The position numbers and the translations under genes are program-made. 64,000 bases of DNA from contig NZ_VAUP01000031.1 in assembly GCF_005871085.1 (NCBI RefSeq), positions 124,001 through 188,000 of the forward strand, given 5' to 3'. Positions 50,946 through 59,616 of this stretch are shown here, one piece after another. Under the pieces are notes generated by a model. It saw only the letters and a program-made list of their open reading frames with translations, searched no databases and was not told where the DNA came from. Positions within the stretch are counted from its first letter, which is position 1, and the number at the start of each line of letters is the position of its first letter. Origin of the DNA: Xanthobacter autotrophicus. Lineage in GTDB: Bacteria; Pseudomonadota; Alphaproteobacteria; Rhizobiales; Xanthobacteraceae.

Positions 50946-51893
50946 TCAGCCCGTGGCACGCTTCTCCTCGATCCTGTCCCAGATCTGGGCGGCGATGTCG
51001 GGTCCGCCCAGACGCTTGATGGCGCGCAGGCCCGTGGGGGAGGTGACGTTGATCTCGGTGAGGTTGCCGTCGATCACGTCGATGCCCACGAAGATGAGCC
51101 CCATCTTCTTGAGTGAAGGACCAATGCGGGCACAGATTTCCAGTTCCCGATCCGTGAGGTCGGTGGGCCGCGCGGCGCCACCGCGCACCATGTTGGAGCG
51201 AAGGTCGCCCTCGCTCGGCACCCGGTTGACCGCGCCTGCCGCCTCGCCGTCCACCAGGATGATGCGCTTGTCGCCGTGCTTCACGGCCGGCAGAAACTGC
51301 TGGATGACCCAAGGCTCACGGAAGGTGGTGGCGAACAGATCGTAGAGGGAGCCGAAATTCAGGTCGTCGGCGGTCAGGCGGAACACGGCCGCGCCGCCGT
51401 TGCCGTAGAGCGGCTTCATCACCACGTCGCCGAATTCGGCCCGGAACGCCTTGATCTCGCTAAGGTCGCGGGAAATCAGCGTGGGCGGCATCAGCTCGGG
51501 AAATTCGGTGACGAAGATCTTTTCCGGCGCGTTGCGCACATGGGCCGGATCGTTCACCACCAGCGTCTTCGGGTGGATGCGCTCCAAGAGGTGCGTGGCG
51601 GTCACATAGGCCATGTCGAAGGGCGGGTCCTGGCGCATCAGCACCACGTCCATCTCGTCGAGGGCGACGCGCCGCTTCTTGCCGAGGCTGAAATGGGCGC
51701 CGGCCTCGTCCTTCACCTCAAGCGGCTCGACAGTGGCGAAGACGGCGCCGTCGCGCATGGCCATGCGGTCGGGGGTGTAGTGGAACAGGGTATGTCCGCG
51801 CGCCTTCGCTTCGAGCAGCAGGGCGAAGGTGGAATCGCCCGCAATGTTGATGTTGGCAATATGGTCCATCTGGACGGCGACCTTGAGGGCCAT
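50946..51893 (-). CDS. gshB: Glutathione synthetase
   Basis: A 315-residue ATP-grasp enzyme joining gamma-glutamylcysteine and glycine. It begins [29 protein letters not shown], the conserved GshB N-terminus. [20 protein letters not shown] follows near 86-105, then the ATP-binding [16 protein letters not shown] (near 156) and the C-terminal [23 protein letters not shown]. Length is normal. gshA is not in view. The 289-bp gap to the next minus-strand gene downstream (50657-50945) shows no gene or terminator. Confidence 0.97.
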   Translation of the reverse strand: MALKVAVQMDHIANINIAGDSTFALLLEAKARGHTLFHYTPDRMAMRDGAVFATVEPLEVKDEAGAHFSLGKKRRVALDEMDVVLMRQDPPFDMAYVTATHLLERIHPKTLVVNDPAHVRNAPEKIFVTEFPELMPPTLISRDLSEIKAFRAEFGDVVMKPLYGNGGAAVFRLTADDLNFGSLYDLFATTFREPWVIQQFLPAVKHGDKRIILVDGEAAGAVNRVPSEGDLRSNMVRGGAARPTDLTDRELEICARIGPSLKKMGLIFVGIDVIDGNLTEINVTSPTGLRAIKRLGGPDIAAQIWDRIEEKRATG

Positions 51894-51968
51894 GGCAATC
51901 TCCCGGCGCCCGGCTGGGGCTTCGCCTTATCTATAGGCGCGCACGGCAACCTGCCACCCGCGCCCTCG

Positions 51969-52352
51969 TCAGAACTCCGCCTCGAACGCGCCGGGCAGGT
52001 GCTCGGCTGCGCCCGAGCTGGCGAGCAGCACGGCGTCGAAGCGCATGTTGAGGCCCGCGAGCTCCGGATGGTCGGCGAGGAACGCCTCGGCCGCCGCGGC
52101 GATGCGCCGCCTTTGGCGCGGCAGCAGCGAGAAGGCGGCATCGGAAAGGGCGGCCCGCAGCTTCACCTCGCAGAAGACCAGCAGGTCGCCCTGGCGCGCG
52201 ATCAGGTCGATCTCGCCGGCCTTGGTGCGCACCCGCCGGGCCAATATCTCGAAGCCGTGGGCGCCCAGAAGCGTGGCGGCGCGGTCCTCCGCTGCGAGAC
52301 CGCGCGCATGGGCGGCACGGCGCCGGCGCGTCGCGGCGGGAACGTCAGTCAT
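51969..52352 (-). CDS. yraN: UPF0102 family protein YraN (predicted nuclease fold)
   Basis: A 127-residue protein of the YraN/UPF0102 family with an endonuclease-like core: GEIDLIARQGDLLVFCEVKLR, giving the Asp and Glu-x-Lys of a PD-(D/E)xK site, followed by the basic RQRRRIAAAAEAFL helix. The role is unknown. In many proteobacteria it lies right after rsmI, as here: its ATG overlaps the rsmI stop by 8 bp. gshB follows after 75 bp, an order (rsmI-yraN-gshB) widely seen in alphaproteobacteria. Confidence 0.92.
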   Translation of the reverse strand: MTDVPAATRRRRAAHARGLAAEDRAATLLGAHGFEILARRVRTKAGEIDLIARQGDLLVFCEVKLRAALSDAAFSLLPRQRRRIAAAAEAFLADHPELAGLNMRFDAVLLASSGAAEHLPGAFEAEF

Positions 52353-53307
52353 CGGCTGCCTTGTCCTCGGCCCGGCCTTCGGACAAGGCAAGGGCGCGGG
52401 CATAAACCTCCCGCTTCGGCCGTCCGGTCATGGCGGTGACGGCGGCCACCGCATCTTTCAAGGTGGCGTCCTTGAGGGCGCGGGCGAGGGCCTCATCTAC
52501 GGTGGCGTCGCCGGCGGCCTCTTCCAGCGGCGGGCCCACCACCAGCACGATCTCGCCCCGCGGAGCCTCCGCCTGCCCATAGTGGGCGGCGAGGGTGGCG
52601 AGGTCGCCGCGGCGCACCTCCTCATAGGCCTTGGTGAGTTCCCGGCAGACCGCCGCCTTGCGCGGGCCGAGCCGGTCGGCGAGGTCGGCGAGGCTCTCGG
52701 CGAGGCGCGGACCGGTCTCGTAGAACACCAGCGTGGCCGGAACGCTCGCAAGGGCTGTAAGGCGGTTGCGGCGCTGCCCTGACTTGGGCGGCAGGAAGCC
52801 GTCGAACAGAAAGCAGTCCGTGGGCAGGCCGGCGGCCACCAGGGCCGCGAGCAGGGCCGAGGCGCCGGGCACGGGATGCACGGTGTGGCCGGCCTCGGCC
52901 GCCTCCACCACCAGCTTGAAGCCGGGATCCGAGACCAGCGGCGTGCCGGCATCCGAGATGAGCGCGATGCGGTGACCGGCAGCCAGGCGCGCCAGCAGCT
53001 TGGGCCGGGCGCTAGCGCCGTTGTGGTCATGATAGGGCACGAGCGGCGTGGTAATGCCGTAGCGTTCGGTGAGCCGCCGCGACATGCGGGTGTCCTCGCA
53101 GGCGATCACGTCCGCGCCCGCCAGCGTCTCCAGCGCGCGCAACGTCACGTCGCCGAGATTGCCGATGGGTGTCGCCACCACGTGCAGGCCGGGGGCAAGC
53201 GCCGGGGCCGAAACGCGCGTGCCGGCGACGAGGAAGGTGTTCGCGTCCGTTCCGGCGGCGGAGGACTCCGGGCGGGCGGGGGTGGGCGAGCGGTGGGGGC
53301 TGGTCAT
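52345..53307 (-). CDS. rsmI: 16S rRNA (cytidine1402-2'-O)-methyltransferase
   Basis: A 320-residue SAM-dependent enzyme that 2'-O-methylates C1402 of 16S rRNA. The tetrapyrrole-methylase-like domain begins near residue 40 with LHVVATPIGNLGDVTLRALETLAGADVIACEDTR. The second signature is ALISDAGTPLVSDPGFKLVVEA, the third FLFDGFLPPKSGQRRNRL. The N-terminal 35 residues are Ser/Pro-rich and poorly conserved. The ATG at 53307 was preferred over a longer frame. It is first in the rsmI-yraN-gshB run, 94 bp downstream of hypF on the same strand. Confidence 0.96.
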   Translation of the reverse strand: MTSPHRSPTPARPESSAAGTDANTFLVAGTRVSAPALAPGLHVVATPIGNLGDVTLRALETLAGADVIACEDTRMSRRLTERYGITTPLVPYHDHNGASARPKLLARLAAGHRIALISDAGTPLVSDPGFKLVVEAAEAGHTVHPVPGASALLAALVAAGLPTDCFLFDGFLPPKSGQRRNRLTALASVPATLVFYETGPRLAESLADLADRLGPRKAAVCRELTKAYEEVRRGDLATLAAHYGQAEAPRGEIVLVVGPPLEEAAGDATVDEALARALKDATLKDAVAAVTAMTGRPKREVYARALALSEGRAEDKAADD

Positions 53308-53401
53308 GGTCCCACCATAGCCCCGCTCGCGCGGGACGAAAACGGGGACGCGGGGCGGGTGTGACGGAAGGCGCCGGGCGCGGTCGGGTGGACGCGCACC
53401 C

Positions 53402-55693
53402 TCATCCCAGGCGGCGGGCGGCGGCCACCACCGCCTGGCCGAAAGCGAGGCCGCCGTCATTGGCCGGCACTTCGGCGGGCACCAGCGGGGTGAGGCCGCG
53501 CGCTTCCAGCCGTCGCACCGTCTCCTCCAGCAGCCGCGCGTTCTGGAACACGCCTCCGGACAGGGCGACGGCCGTGAGGCCTTCCGTCGCCGCCACCTGG
53601 GCCGCCGCCGCCACGAAGGCTTCAGCGAGGCCGGTATGGAAGGCGGCGGCTATGGCGGCGGGGGGGCGCCCGGCGTGGAGGTCGGCGATCAACGCTTTGA
53701 ACAGCGGCGCGGGGTCGATCTCGATCGGGGTCGCTTCCGCATGCAGGGCGAAGGGGTAGGGCGGGGCGTCCCCCTCTGCCGCCGCCTCCAGCGCCATGGC
53801 GGCCTCGCCCTCGTGGCTGAGGCGGTCGGGCGCGAGGCCGAGCAGTGCCGCCACCGCATCGAACAGCCGGCCGGCGGAGGAGGCCGGAGGCGCGTTCAGG
53901 CCCTTGTCCATCATGGCGCGGAGGGTCAGGAGCGGCTTGCCGGCGAACAGCGCCGCGAGGCGCGGGTCGCCATCCACGGTCGCGGGTCCCAGCGCACGGT
54001 CGAGGTGGGCGAGCAGTACCCGCCACGGTTCCCGGCTCGCCGCATCCCCGCCGGCCAGCGGGACGGGGGAGAGGCGGGCAGCACGGCGGCTGGTGCGGTA
54101 GTCACACACGAGGATTTCGGCGCCCCAGACCGCTCCGTCCTCGCCCAGGCCGAGGCCGTCGAGCGCGATGCCCACCACCGGCCCATCCGCCCGCCGCCAG
54201 CCGGCCTCGGCCATGGCGGCAGCCACATGGGCATGGTGGTGCTGCACCCGCTCCAGCGGCAGGCCACGAGTGGCGGCGAGGTCTTCGCCGAGGCGGGTGG
54301 CGCGGTAGTCCGGGTGCAGGTCCACCGCCACTACCGCCGGCTTGTGGGCGAAGAGGGCGGTGTAGTCGGCGAGCGCGGTCTCGAAGGCGTCGCCCGTGGC
54401 GGGCTCGTCGAGATCGCCGAGATGGTGCGAAAGTAGCGCTTTGGCGCCGTGGGTGAGGCAGAGGGCGCTCTTCATCTCCCCGCCCAGGGCGAGCACGGCC
54501 GGAGCCCCGGCGAAATCGGCGGGCAGGGCCAACGGCATGGGGGCGCGCCCGCGCCCCCGCCGCATGACGCGCAGCCGGCCCGCCACATGGCGCGCCACGC
54601 TGTCGTCGAGGCGGCGGGCGATGGGCCGGTCGTGCATCAGGAACGCATCGACGATGCCGGCGAGGCGGTCACGGGCCTCGTCGTCGCGGAAGATCTGCGG
54701 TTCGCTGGAGCGGTTGCCGGAGGTCATCACCAGCGGACGGTCCACGGCGGCAATCAGCAGGTGATGCAGGGGCGTATAGGGCAGCATCACGCCGAGATGG
54801 TGCTGGCCGGGGGCTATGCCGGGCGCGAGCGGCGTGCCGGGCTTCAGCGGCAGCAGCAGGATGGGGGCGGAGGGGTGGAGAAGGGCCGCCGCCTCCTCCG
54901 CCGAGATGACGCACAGGGCGTGGGCGGTGGCGAGGTCCGCCATCACTGCCAGCGGCTTGGTGGGGCGGTGCTTGCGGGCGCGCAGCAGGGCGACGGCGTC
55001 CGCATTGGTGGCGTCGCAGGCGATATGGAAGCCGCCGATGCCCTTTATTGCGAGGATCTGTCCCGCGCGCAGCAGGGCGGCGGCGCGTTCGATGGGGTCC
55101 GCGCCGGTAGCGTCATCGCCCTCCAGCCAGAGCTTCGGGCCGCAGTCCGGGCAGGCGATGGGCTGGGCGTGGAAGCGGCGGTCGGCGGGGTCGTCATATT
55201 CCGCGCGGCAGGCTGGGCACAGGGGAAAGCCGGCCATGGTGGTGGCCGGCCGGTCATAGGGCAGGCCGGTGACGATGGAAAAGCGCGGGCCGCAATCGGT
55301 GCAATTGGTGAAGGCGTAGCGGAAGCGCCGCGCCTTGGGGTCGGCGATCTCGGCGCGGCAGGCGGGGCAGGTGGCCACATCCGGCACCACGCCCACCGAG
55401 ACGGTGCCGGCGCCGCTCGCCACGATGCGGAAGGCGCCCTCCGAGACCAGAGCGGGGCGCCGTGTCACCTGCTCCACCCGCGCCAGCACGGGGGCTTCAT
55501 TCCCAAGCGCCGCCGCGAAGGCGTCGCGCGCGGCAGCGGGGCCAGCGATGCGGATTACGACGCGGTCACCGGCGTTGCGCACGTCTCCGTTCAGCACCAG
55601 CCGGCGGGCGAGGCGATAGACGAAGGGGCGGAAGCCCACCCCCTGCACGATGCCGGAAACCTCGATCTCCTCGCCCGCGACCTCGGTGCTCAT
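53402..55693 (-). CDS. hypF: Hydrogenase maturation carbamoyltransferase HypF
   Basis: A 763-residue maturase that turns carbamoyl phosphate into the thiocarboxamide used to make the CN ligands of [NiFe] hydrogenase. Domains in order: acylphosphatase-like (about 8-95, with GVGFRPFVYR), two zinc fingers (CPAC...CTDCG and CPAC...CPDCG, about 110-200), a YrdC-like domain (AIKGIGGFHIACDATN, about 220-400), and a Kae1-like carbamoyltransferase domain with VQHHHAHVAA. All parts are complete. It starts 5 bp after hupV. The other maturases (hypA-E) are absent from the window, so they must be elsewhere if the system works. Confidence 0.96.
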   Translation of the reverse strand: MSTEVAGEEIEVSGIVQGVGFRPFVYRLARRLVLNGDVRNAGDRVVIRIAGPAAARDAFAAALGNEAPVLARVEQVTRRPALVSEGAFRIVASGAGTVSVGVVPDVATCPACRAEIADPKARRFRYAFTNCTDCGPRFSIVTGLPYDRPATTMAGFPLCPACRAEYDDPADRRFHAQPIACPDCGPKLWLEGDDATGADPIERAAALLRAGQILAIKGIGGFHIACDATNADAVALLRARKHRPTKPLAVMADLATAHALCVISAEEAAALLHPSAPILLLPLKPGTPLAPGIAPGQHHLGVMLPYTPLHHLLIAAVDRPLVMTSGNRSSEPQIFRDDEARDRLAGIVDAFLMHDRPIARRLDDSVARHVAGRLRVMRRGRGRAPMPLALPADFAGAPAVLALGGEMKSALCLTHGAKALLSHHLGDLDEPATGDAFETALADYTALFAHKPAVVAVDLHPDYRATRLGEDLAATRGLPLERVQHHHAHVAAAMAEAGWRRADGPVVGIALDGLGLGEDGAVWGAEILVCDYRTSRRAARLSPVPLAGGDAASREPWRVLLAHLDRALGPATVDGDPRLAALFAGKPLLTLRAMMDKGLNAPPASSAGRLFDAVAALLGLAPDRLSHEGEAAMALEAAAEGDAPPYPFALHAEATPIEIDPAPLFKALIADLHAGRPPAAIAAAFHTGLAEAFVAAAAQVAATEGLTAVALSGGVFQNARLLEETVRRLEARGLTPLVPAEVPANDGGLAFGQAVVAAARRLG

Positions 55694-55698
55694 GGGGC

Positions 55699-57156
55699 TC
55701 AATGCACCGTGCAGACCATGCAGGGGTCGAACGAGCGCACGATGTGCTGCACGCTCACCGGCGTGGCCTCGCCCTGCCGGATGGGGGCGCCCACCAGCGC
55801 CGTCTCCAGCGGGCCCGGCTGGCCAACCGCATCGCGGGGGGAGAAGTTCCAGGTGGTGGGGGCGATGATCTGGTAGCGGGCGATGCGCCCCTTCTCCACC
55901 ACCATCCAGTGGCCGAGCGCCCCGCGCGCGGCTTCCGTGAGGCCGAAGGCGCGCCCCGCCTGCGGTATCACGCCTTGCGCGCACCAGGGCGCGCCGGGGT
56001 GAAGCTGGCGCACCCAGCTTTCCATGGCGATCAGGGTGCGCGCCGTCTCCACCAGCCGGCCGACCACACGGGCGCGCACGTTGGCGCCCTCCTTCGCTGC
56101 AAGGTCGCGGGCGAGGGGATGGCCGGCCACCACCTGACGGGCGAAGGCACCCGTTTCGAACGGCAGGCCGGCGAGGCGCGGCGCCTTGCACCAGGTGTAG
56201 CCGGTCTCGTCCGCCGCATCCGGGAAGGTGGAGCCCTCGAAGGGGGTGTGGGGCGCCTCGCGCCCTTCCATGCGGGCGAAGCTGTGATCCTCGGCGATGG
56301 CCGCTGGATCGAGGCCTTGGGCCCGCCCGCCGGCAAAGGTGCCGCCGGTGTAGAGCCGGCCCTCTTCCAGAGCATAGGCGCCGTAGGACAGGAAGCGGTC
56401 GTGGGCGCGGCCGAGGCGGGCCAGATCCAGGTCGGCGGCGATTTCGAGGAACAGGCGGAAGTCGCCGTCCGGGCCGGCCTGTCGCCACGCCTCCAGTTCC
56501 GCTACGTCGGCGATCTCGGCCACCCGCTCCAGCGGGGCGCCATAAAGCCGCTCCTCCAGGTCCGCGCGCACGGCGCCGAGGGTGGCGATGAGGCGCATCT
56601 GGTCCCGCGCGTCGGCGCCCTTGGCGACGCCCCCCGGCTGGATCGCCAGCGTGTGCGGCCAGCGCCCGGCGAGCAAGCCCATGACGTGCAGCAGCGTCGC
56701 CCGCGTGGCCAGCCCCCGGCGCACGCTCTCCCCCTGCGCCGCCTTGAAGCGGCGGGCGGCGGTGGCGAACCAGGGGCGGTCCTCATAGATGGCGCGGGCG
56801 AAGTCGGGCATGAAGAAGACGTGGAAATGGGTGAGGTGGTCCGCCACATTCTCGGTGGCGAGGATGAGGTTGGTGGCGACCCGGCCATTGTCCGTGGGCG
56901 TGACGCCCTCAAGGCCGGCCAGCGCCAGCGCCGCCGCATGGGACTGCGACACCGAGCAGATGCCGCAGATGCGCGGCGCGATGACGAGGGCGTCGCGCGG
57001 GTCGCGCCCCTCCAGAATGCGTTCGAAGCCGCGGAACAAGGGCGAATTGACGAAGGCCTGCCGCACTTCCCCGTCGGCCACGTCAAGCCGGACTTCGAGG
57101 TCGCCTTCCACCCGGTTGAACGGCCCCACCACGAGCCGTTTGGTCTCTGTGCTCAT
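55699..57156 (-). CDS. hupV: Regulatory (H2-sensing) [NiFe] hydrogenase large subunit HupV/HoxC
   Basis: A 485-residue [NiFe]-hydrogenase large subunit of the sensor type. The L1 nickel motif is RICGICSVSQS (near 62-72), where the usual histidine of CGxCxxxH is glutamine (Q71), as in HoxC/HupV. The L2 motif DPCMVCTVH is the very C-terminus: there is no extension for protease processing. I66 and F114 match the bulky gas-channel residues of oxygen-tolerant sensor hydrogenases (I62/F110 in Cupriavidus HoxC). Its ATG overlaps hupU by 3 bp (ATGA). It works with HupU and HupT to detect hydrogen. Confidence 0.95.
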   Translation of the reverse strand: MSTETKRLVVGPFNRVEGDLEVRLDVADGEVRQAFVNSPLFRGFERILEGRDPRDALVIAPRICGICSVSQSHAAALALAGLEGVTPTDNGRVATNLILATENVADHLTHFHVFFMPDFARAIYEDRPWFATAARRFKAAQGESVRRGLATRATLLHVMGLLAGRWPHTLAIQPGGVAKGADARDQMRLIATLGAVRADLEERLYGAPLERVAEIADVAELEAWRQAGPDGDFRLFLEIAADLDLARLGRAHDRFLSYGAYALEEGRLYTGGTFAGGRAQGLDPAAIAEDHSFARMEGREAPHTPFEGSTFPDAADETGYTWCKAPRLAGLPFETGAFARQVVAGHPLARDLAAKEGANVRARVVGRLVETARTLIAMESWVRQLHPGAPWCAQGVIPQAGRAFGLTEAARGALGHWMVVEKGRIARYQIIAPTTWNFSPRDAVGQPGPLETALVGAPIRQGEATPVSVQHIVRSFDPCMVCTVH

Positions 57157-58172
57157 CGCTTGCGGATGTCCCGCACGGCCGGAGGGGTCAGCACGTGGTC
57201 GGCGGTGGCATTGCGCCTCAGCCGCTCCGGGGTCGCCGCCTTGGCGAGGGACGACAGGGCGATGAACCAGGCCTTTGGCATGTCCGTGGGCAGGCCCACC
57301 GGGATGCCGCCGATCTTCGGGGTATCGAGGAAGGCGTGACCCGGCTCCTCGAACTCGGGGGCGGTGCAGTTGATGCAGGCATGGCCCCCCCGCGTGCAGG
57401 AGCCCTCGCCGTTCCACAGCCGCGTGTTGCAATCGGCATGGGCCTGGGTGCCGAGGCAGCCCAGATGCTCCATCATGCAGCCAAGGTCGCTCATCTTCTC
57501 GGCGCTGGCCTTGTATTCGTAATATTCGTTGCGCGGGCAGCCGTGATGCACGAGGTGGTCGGCGTAGAAGCGCGGACGGCCGTAGCTGTCGAGGTCCTCG
57601 GCCCGCAGGAGGTCGGAGGCGAGCAGCATCAGCGTCTCGGTTACCCAGTTGGGATGGGTGGGGCAGCCGGCGACATTGACCACGGGCAGGCCGGAGCGGG
57701 AGCGGAAGGCCGCACCCAGCGCCCCGCCCGGGCGGCGCCCGTCATATTGCAGGCCGCAGGCGTCGGCCGGATTGACCCCGGCCGCCGTGACGCCGCCATA
57801 GGCGGCGCAGGTACCCACCGCCACCACATGTTCGGCGACGGCCGCGAGCCGCCGCGCCCATTCGATGGTGGCCGTGTCAGTGCCGGCAAGAGTGTGGAAG
57901 CGCCCGGTGCCGTTCGGCCCGCGCAGCAGCGCGCCTTCGATACACAGGGCATCGAGCCGGATCTGTCCCGAGAGCACGGCCTCGAACAGGGCGATGGCCT
58001 CGTCCCCGGTCTCCTCCGACAGGGTCGGGTGCCACAGGAAGCGGATATTGGCGCTCGCCAGCGTCGCCGCGAGGTCCGGCGCCTCGGCGCACAAAAGCGA
58101 CATGGTGCAGCCGCCGCAGCCGCCCGATTGCAGCCACAGCACGGTGAAGGGCTCGCGCGCAGCGGTGCTCAT
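57153..58172 (-). CDS. hupU: Regulatory (H2-sensing) [NiFe] hydrogenase small subunit HupU/HoxB
   Basis: A 339-residue small subunit carrying three Fe-S clusters. Proximal cluster cysteines lie in QSGGCGGCTMS (near 16-23), in VGTCAAYGG and in VAGCPTHPNW. The medial and distal cluster cysteines lie in HHGCPRNEYYEY...LGCLG and CNTRLWNGEGSCTRGGHACINC. There is no twin-arginine signal peptide, so the enzyme stays in the cytosol, as expected for a sensor. The C-terminal tail (about 50 residues) is where HoxB contacts the kinase in Cupriavidus. Overlaps both hupT and hupV by 4 bp or less. Confidence 0.95.
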   Translation of the reverse strand: MSTAAREPFTVLWLQSGGCGGCTMSLLCAEAPDLAATLASANIRFLWHPTLSEETGDEAIALFEAVLSGQIRLDALCIEGALLRGPNGTGRFHTLAGTDTATIEWARRLAAVAEHVVAVGTCAAYGGVTAAGVNPADACGLQYDGRRPGGALGAAFRSRSGLPVVNVAGCPTHPNWVTETLMLLASDLLRAEDLDSYGRPRFYADHLVHHGCPRNEYYEYKASAEKMSDLGCMMEHLGCLGTQAHADCNTRLWNGEGSCTRGGHACINCTAPEFEEPGHAFLDTPKIGGIPVGLPTDMPKAWFIALSSLAKAATPERLRRNATADHVLTPPAVRDIRKR

Positions 58173-59548
58173 GGCCGCCCTCCTGCCGGCAGGATGAGGG
58201 AGATGACGGCGCAGCCGTCCGGATGGTTGGCGGCTTCGAGCCGGCCGTCATGCTCTTCGGCGATGCGGTAGCAGATGGACAGGCCGAGCCCCGTGCCCTT
58301 GCCCACCGCCTTGGTGGTGAAGAAAGGATCGAAGATGCGGCCGAGGATGTCCTCGGGGATGCCCGGCCCGCTGTCGCGCACCCGCACCGCCACCCGCCCG
58401 CCGTCCGGACCGCCGAGCCGCTCGCCGGTGATGTCGAGGCGCGGATCGGGCCGGCCTTCCAGCGCGTCCACGGCGTTCTGGACGAGGTTCATCAGCACCT
58501 GGTGGATGTGGCCGGGGTGGCCCACCGCCTCCAGCCCCTCCGGGATCGCGACGCGGATGGCGAGGTCCGGCATCTGGGATTTCGCCACCCAGTCCACCGC
58601 CGATCGCACCACGCTGGCGAGGTCGAACACCTCGCGCGCCTCGCGGTTGTCCGAGGAGAAGCGGCGCAGGTCCGCCACGATGTCGCGCACCCGCTCGGCG
58701 CCTTCCAGCATGCCGGCGAGGGTGGCGGGAATGTCGGCCAGCGCCCGGTCGATGCGCAGTTCCCCCCTGGTGCGGGCGAGGGCGGCGGCATCGGAGCCGG
58801 CATGCACCGCGTCGAGATAGGTGATGAGGCGCTCCGCATAGCGCTTCAGCGCGTGGGCATTGCCATAGACGAAGGAGATGGGATTGTTCAGCTCGTGGGC
58901 GACGCCGGCCACGAGGCGGCCGAGGGAGGCCATCTTTTCCGCATGCACCAGCTGCTGTTGGGTGCGTTTGAGATGCTCGTGGGCGTTGGCGAGGGCGTGG
59001 TAGGCCGCGCGCAGTTCGCCGATGGGCCGGCCCACCAGCACCACGCCCACCGGCCGTCCGCGCGGATCGAAGCGCAGGGCGCCGTTCACCGAGACCGCCT
59101 GCGGCCCTTCCGGCGTGGCAAGGGTGAATTCCCGGTCGGCGATGCGCTGGCGCCGCGCCGCCGTGGCAAGAACATCGCTGGCCGAGGTGGGGGAGGAGGG
59201 GTCCAGCAGCGCGGCGAGGGGGCGGCCGGTGAGAGCGTCGGCCAGCTGGCCGAACACGCGTTCGGCGGCAAGGTTCACCTGTTCCACCCGCCCGGCGAGG
59301 TCGCAGGCGATGAGCACGTCGGTCATGGAGCCGAGCAGGCCGGCGATGAAGCCCTGGGCTTCCTCCAGCGCGGCATTCTTCTCCTCCAGCTCCACCTGCT
59401 GGCGGACCAGCTCCGCATAGGTCTCGTCCATCTTGCGGATGACGGAGATCCACGCCTCTTCCGCGTCGACCGCGCCGAAATCGGGCGCGCCGCTGGCGAG
59501 GGCCAGCGGGCTGTCGGTGAGAAAGTCCTTGCCCTCGGGCACGGGCAT
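58169..59548 (-). CDS. hupT: Hydrogen-responsive sensor histidine kinase HupT/HoxJ
   Basis: A 459-residue soluble histidine kinase without membrane helices. An N-terminal coiled coil ([21 protein letters not shown]) leads into a PAS domain (about 70-185, [22 protein letters not shown]). The H-box follows as [15 protein letters not shown], then the N-box [10 protein letters not shown] and the G-box [18 protein letters not shown]. The G-box is intact, unlike the G422S lesion that inactivates HoxJ of Cupriavidus H16. HupT signals through the response regulator HupR/HoxA, which is not in this window. It is first in the hupTUV-hypF operon. Confidence 0.94.
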   Translation of the reverse strand: MPVPEGKDFLTDSPLALASGAPDFGAVDAEEAWISVIRKMDETYAELVRQQVELEEKNAALEEAQGFIAGLLGSMTDVLIACDLAGRVEQVNLAAERVFGQLADALTGRPLAALLDPSSPTSASDVLATAARRQRIADREFTLATPEGPQAVSVNGALRFDPRGRPVGVVLVGRPIGELRAAYHALANAHEHLKRTQQQLVHAEKMASLGRLVAGVAHELNNPISFVYGNAHALKRYAERLITYLDAVHAGSDAAALARTRGELRIDRALADIPATLAGMLEGAERVRDIVADLRRFSSDNREAREVFDLASVVRSAVDWVAKSQMPDLAIRVAIPEGLEAVGHPGHIHQVLMNLVQNAVDALEGRPDPRLDITGERLGGPDGGRVAVRVRDSGPGIPEDILGRIFDPFFTTKAVGKGTGLGLSICYRIAEEHDGRLEAANHPDGCAVISLILPAGGRP

Positions 59549-59563
59549 CGGGGGTCCTGACGC

Positions 59564-59592
59564 GGGAGTTAAGTCCGGGAGTTAATCCCGCG
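59564..59592. repeat. Short direct repeats in a partial palindrome upstream of hupT
   Basis: GGGAGTTAA occurs twice, 13 bp apart (59564-59572 and 59577-59585). The whole is flanked by CGCGGGA (59561) and TCCCGCG (to 59592). It fills most of the 68-bp gap before hupT. Regulatory meaning is unknown. Confidence 0.45.
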
Positions 59593-59616
59593 CCGGGGAA
59601 AAGCGCAACGCCGCCC

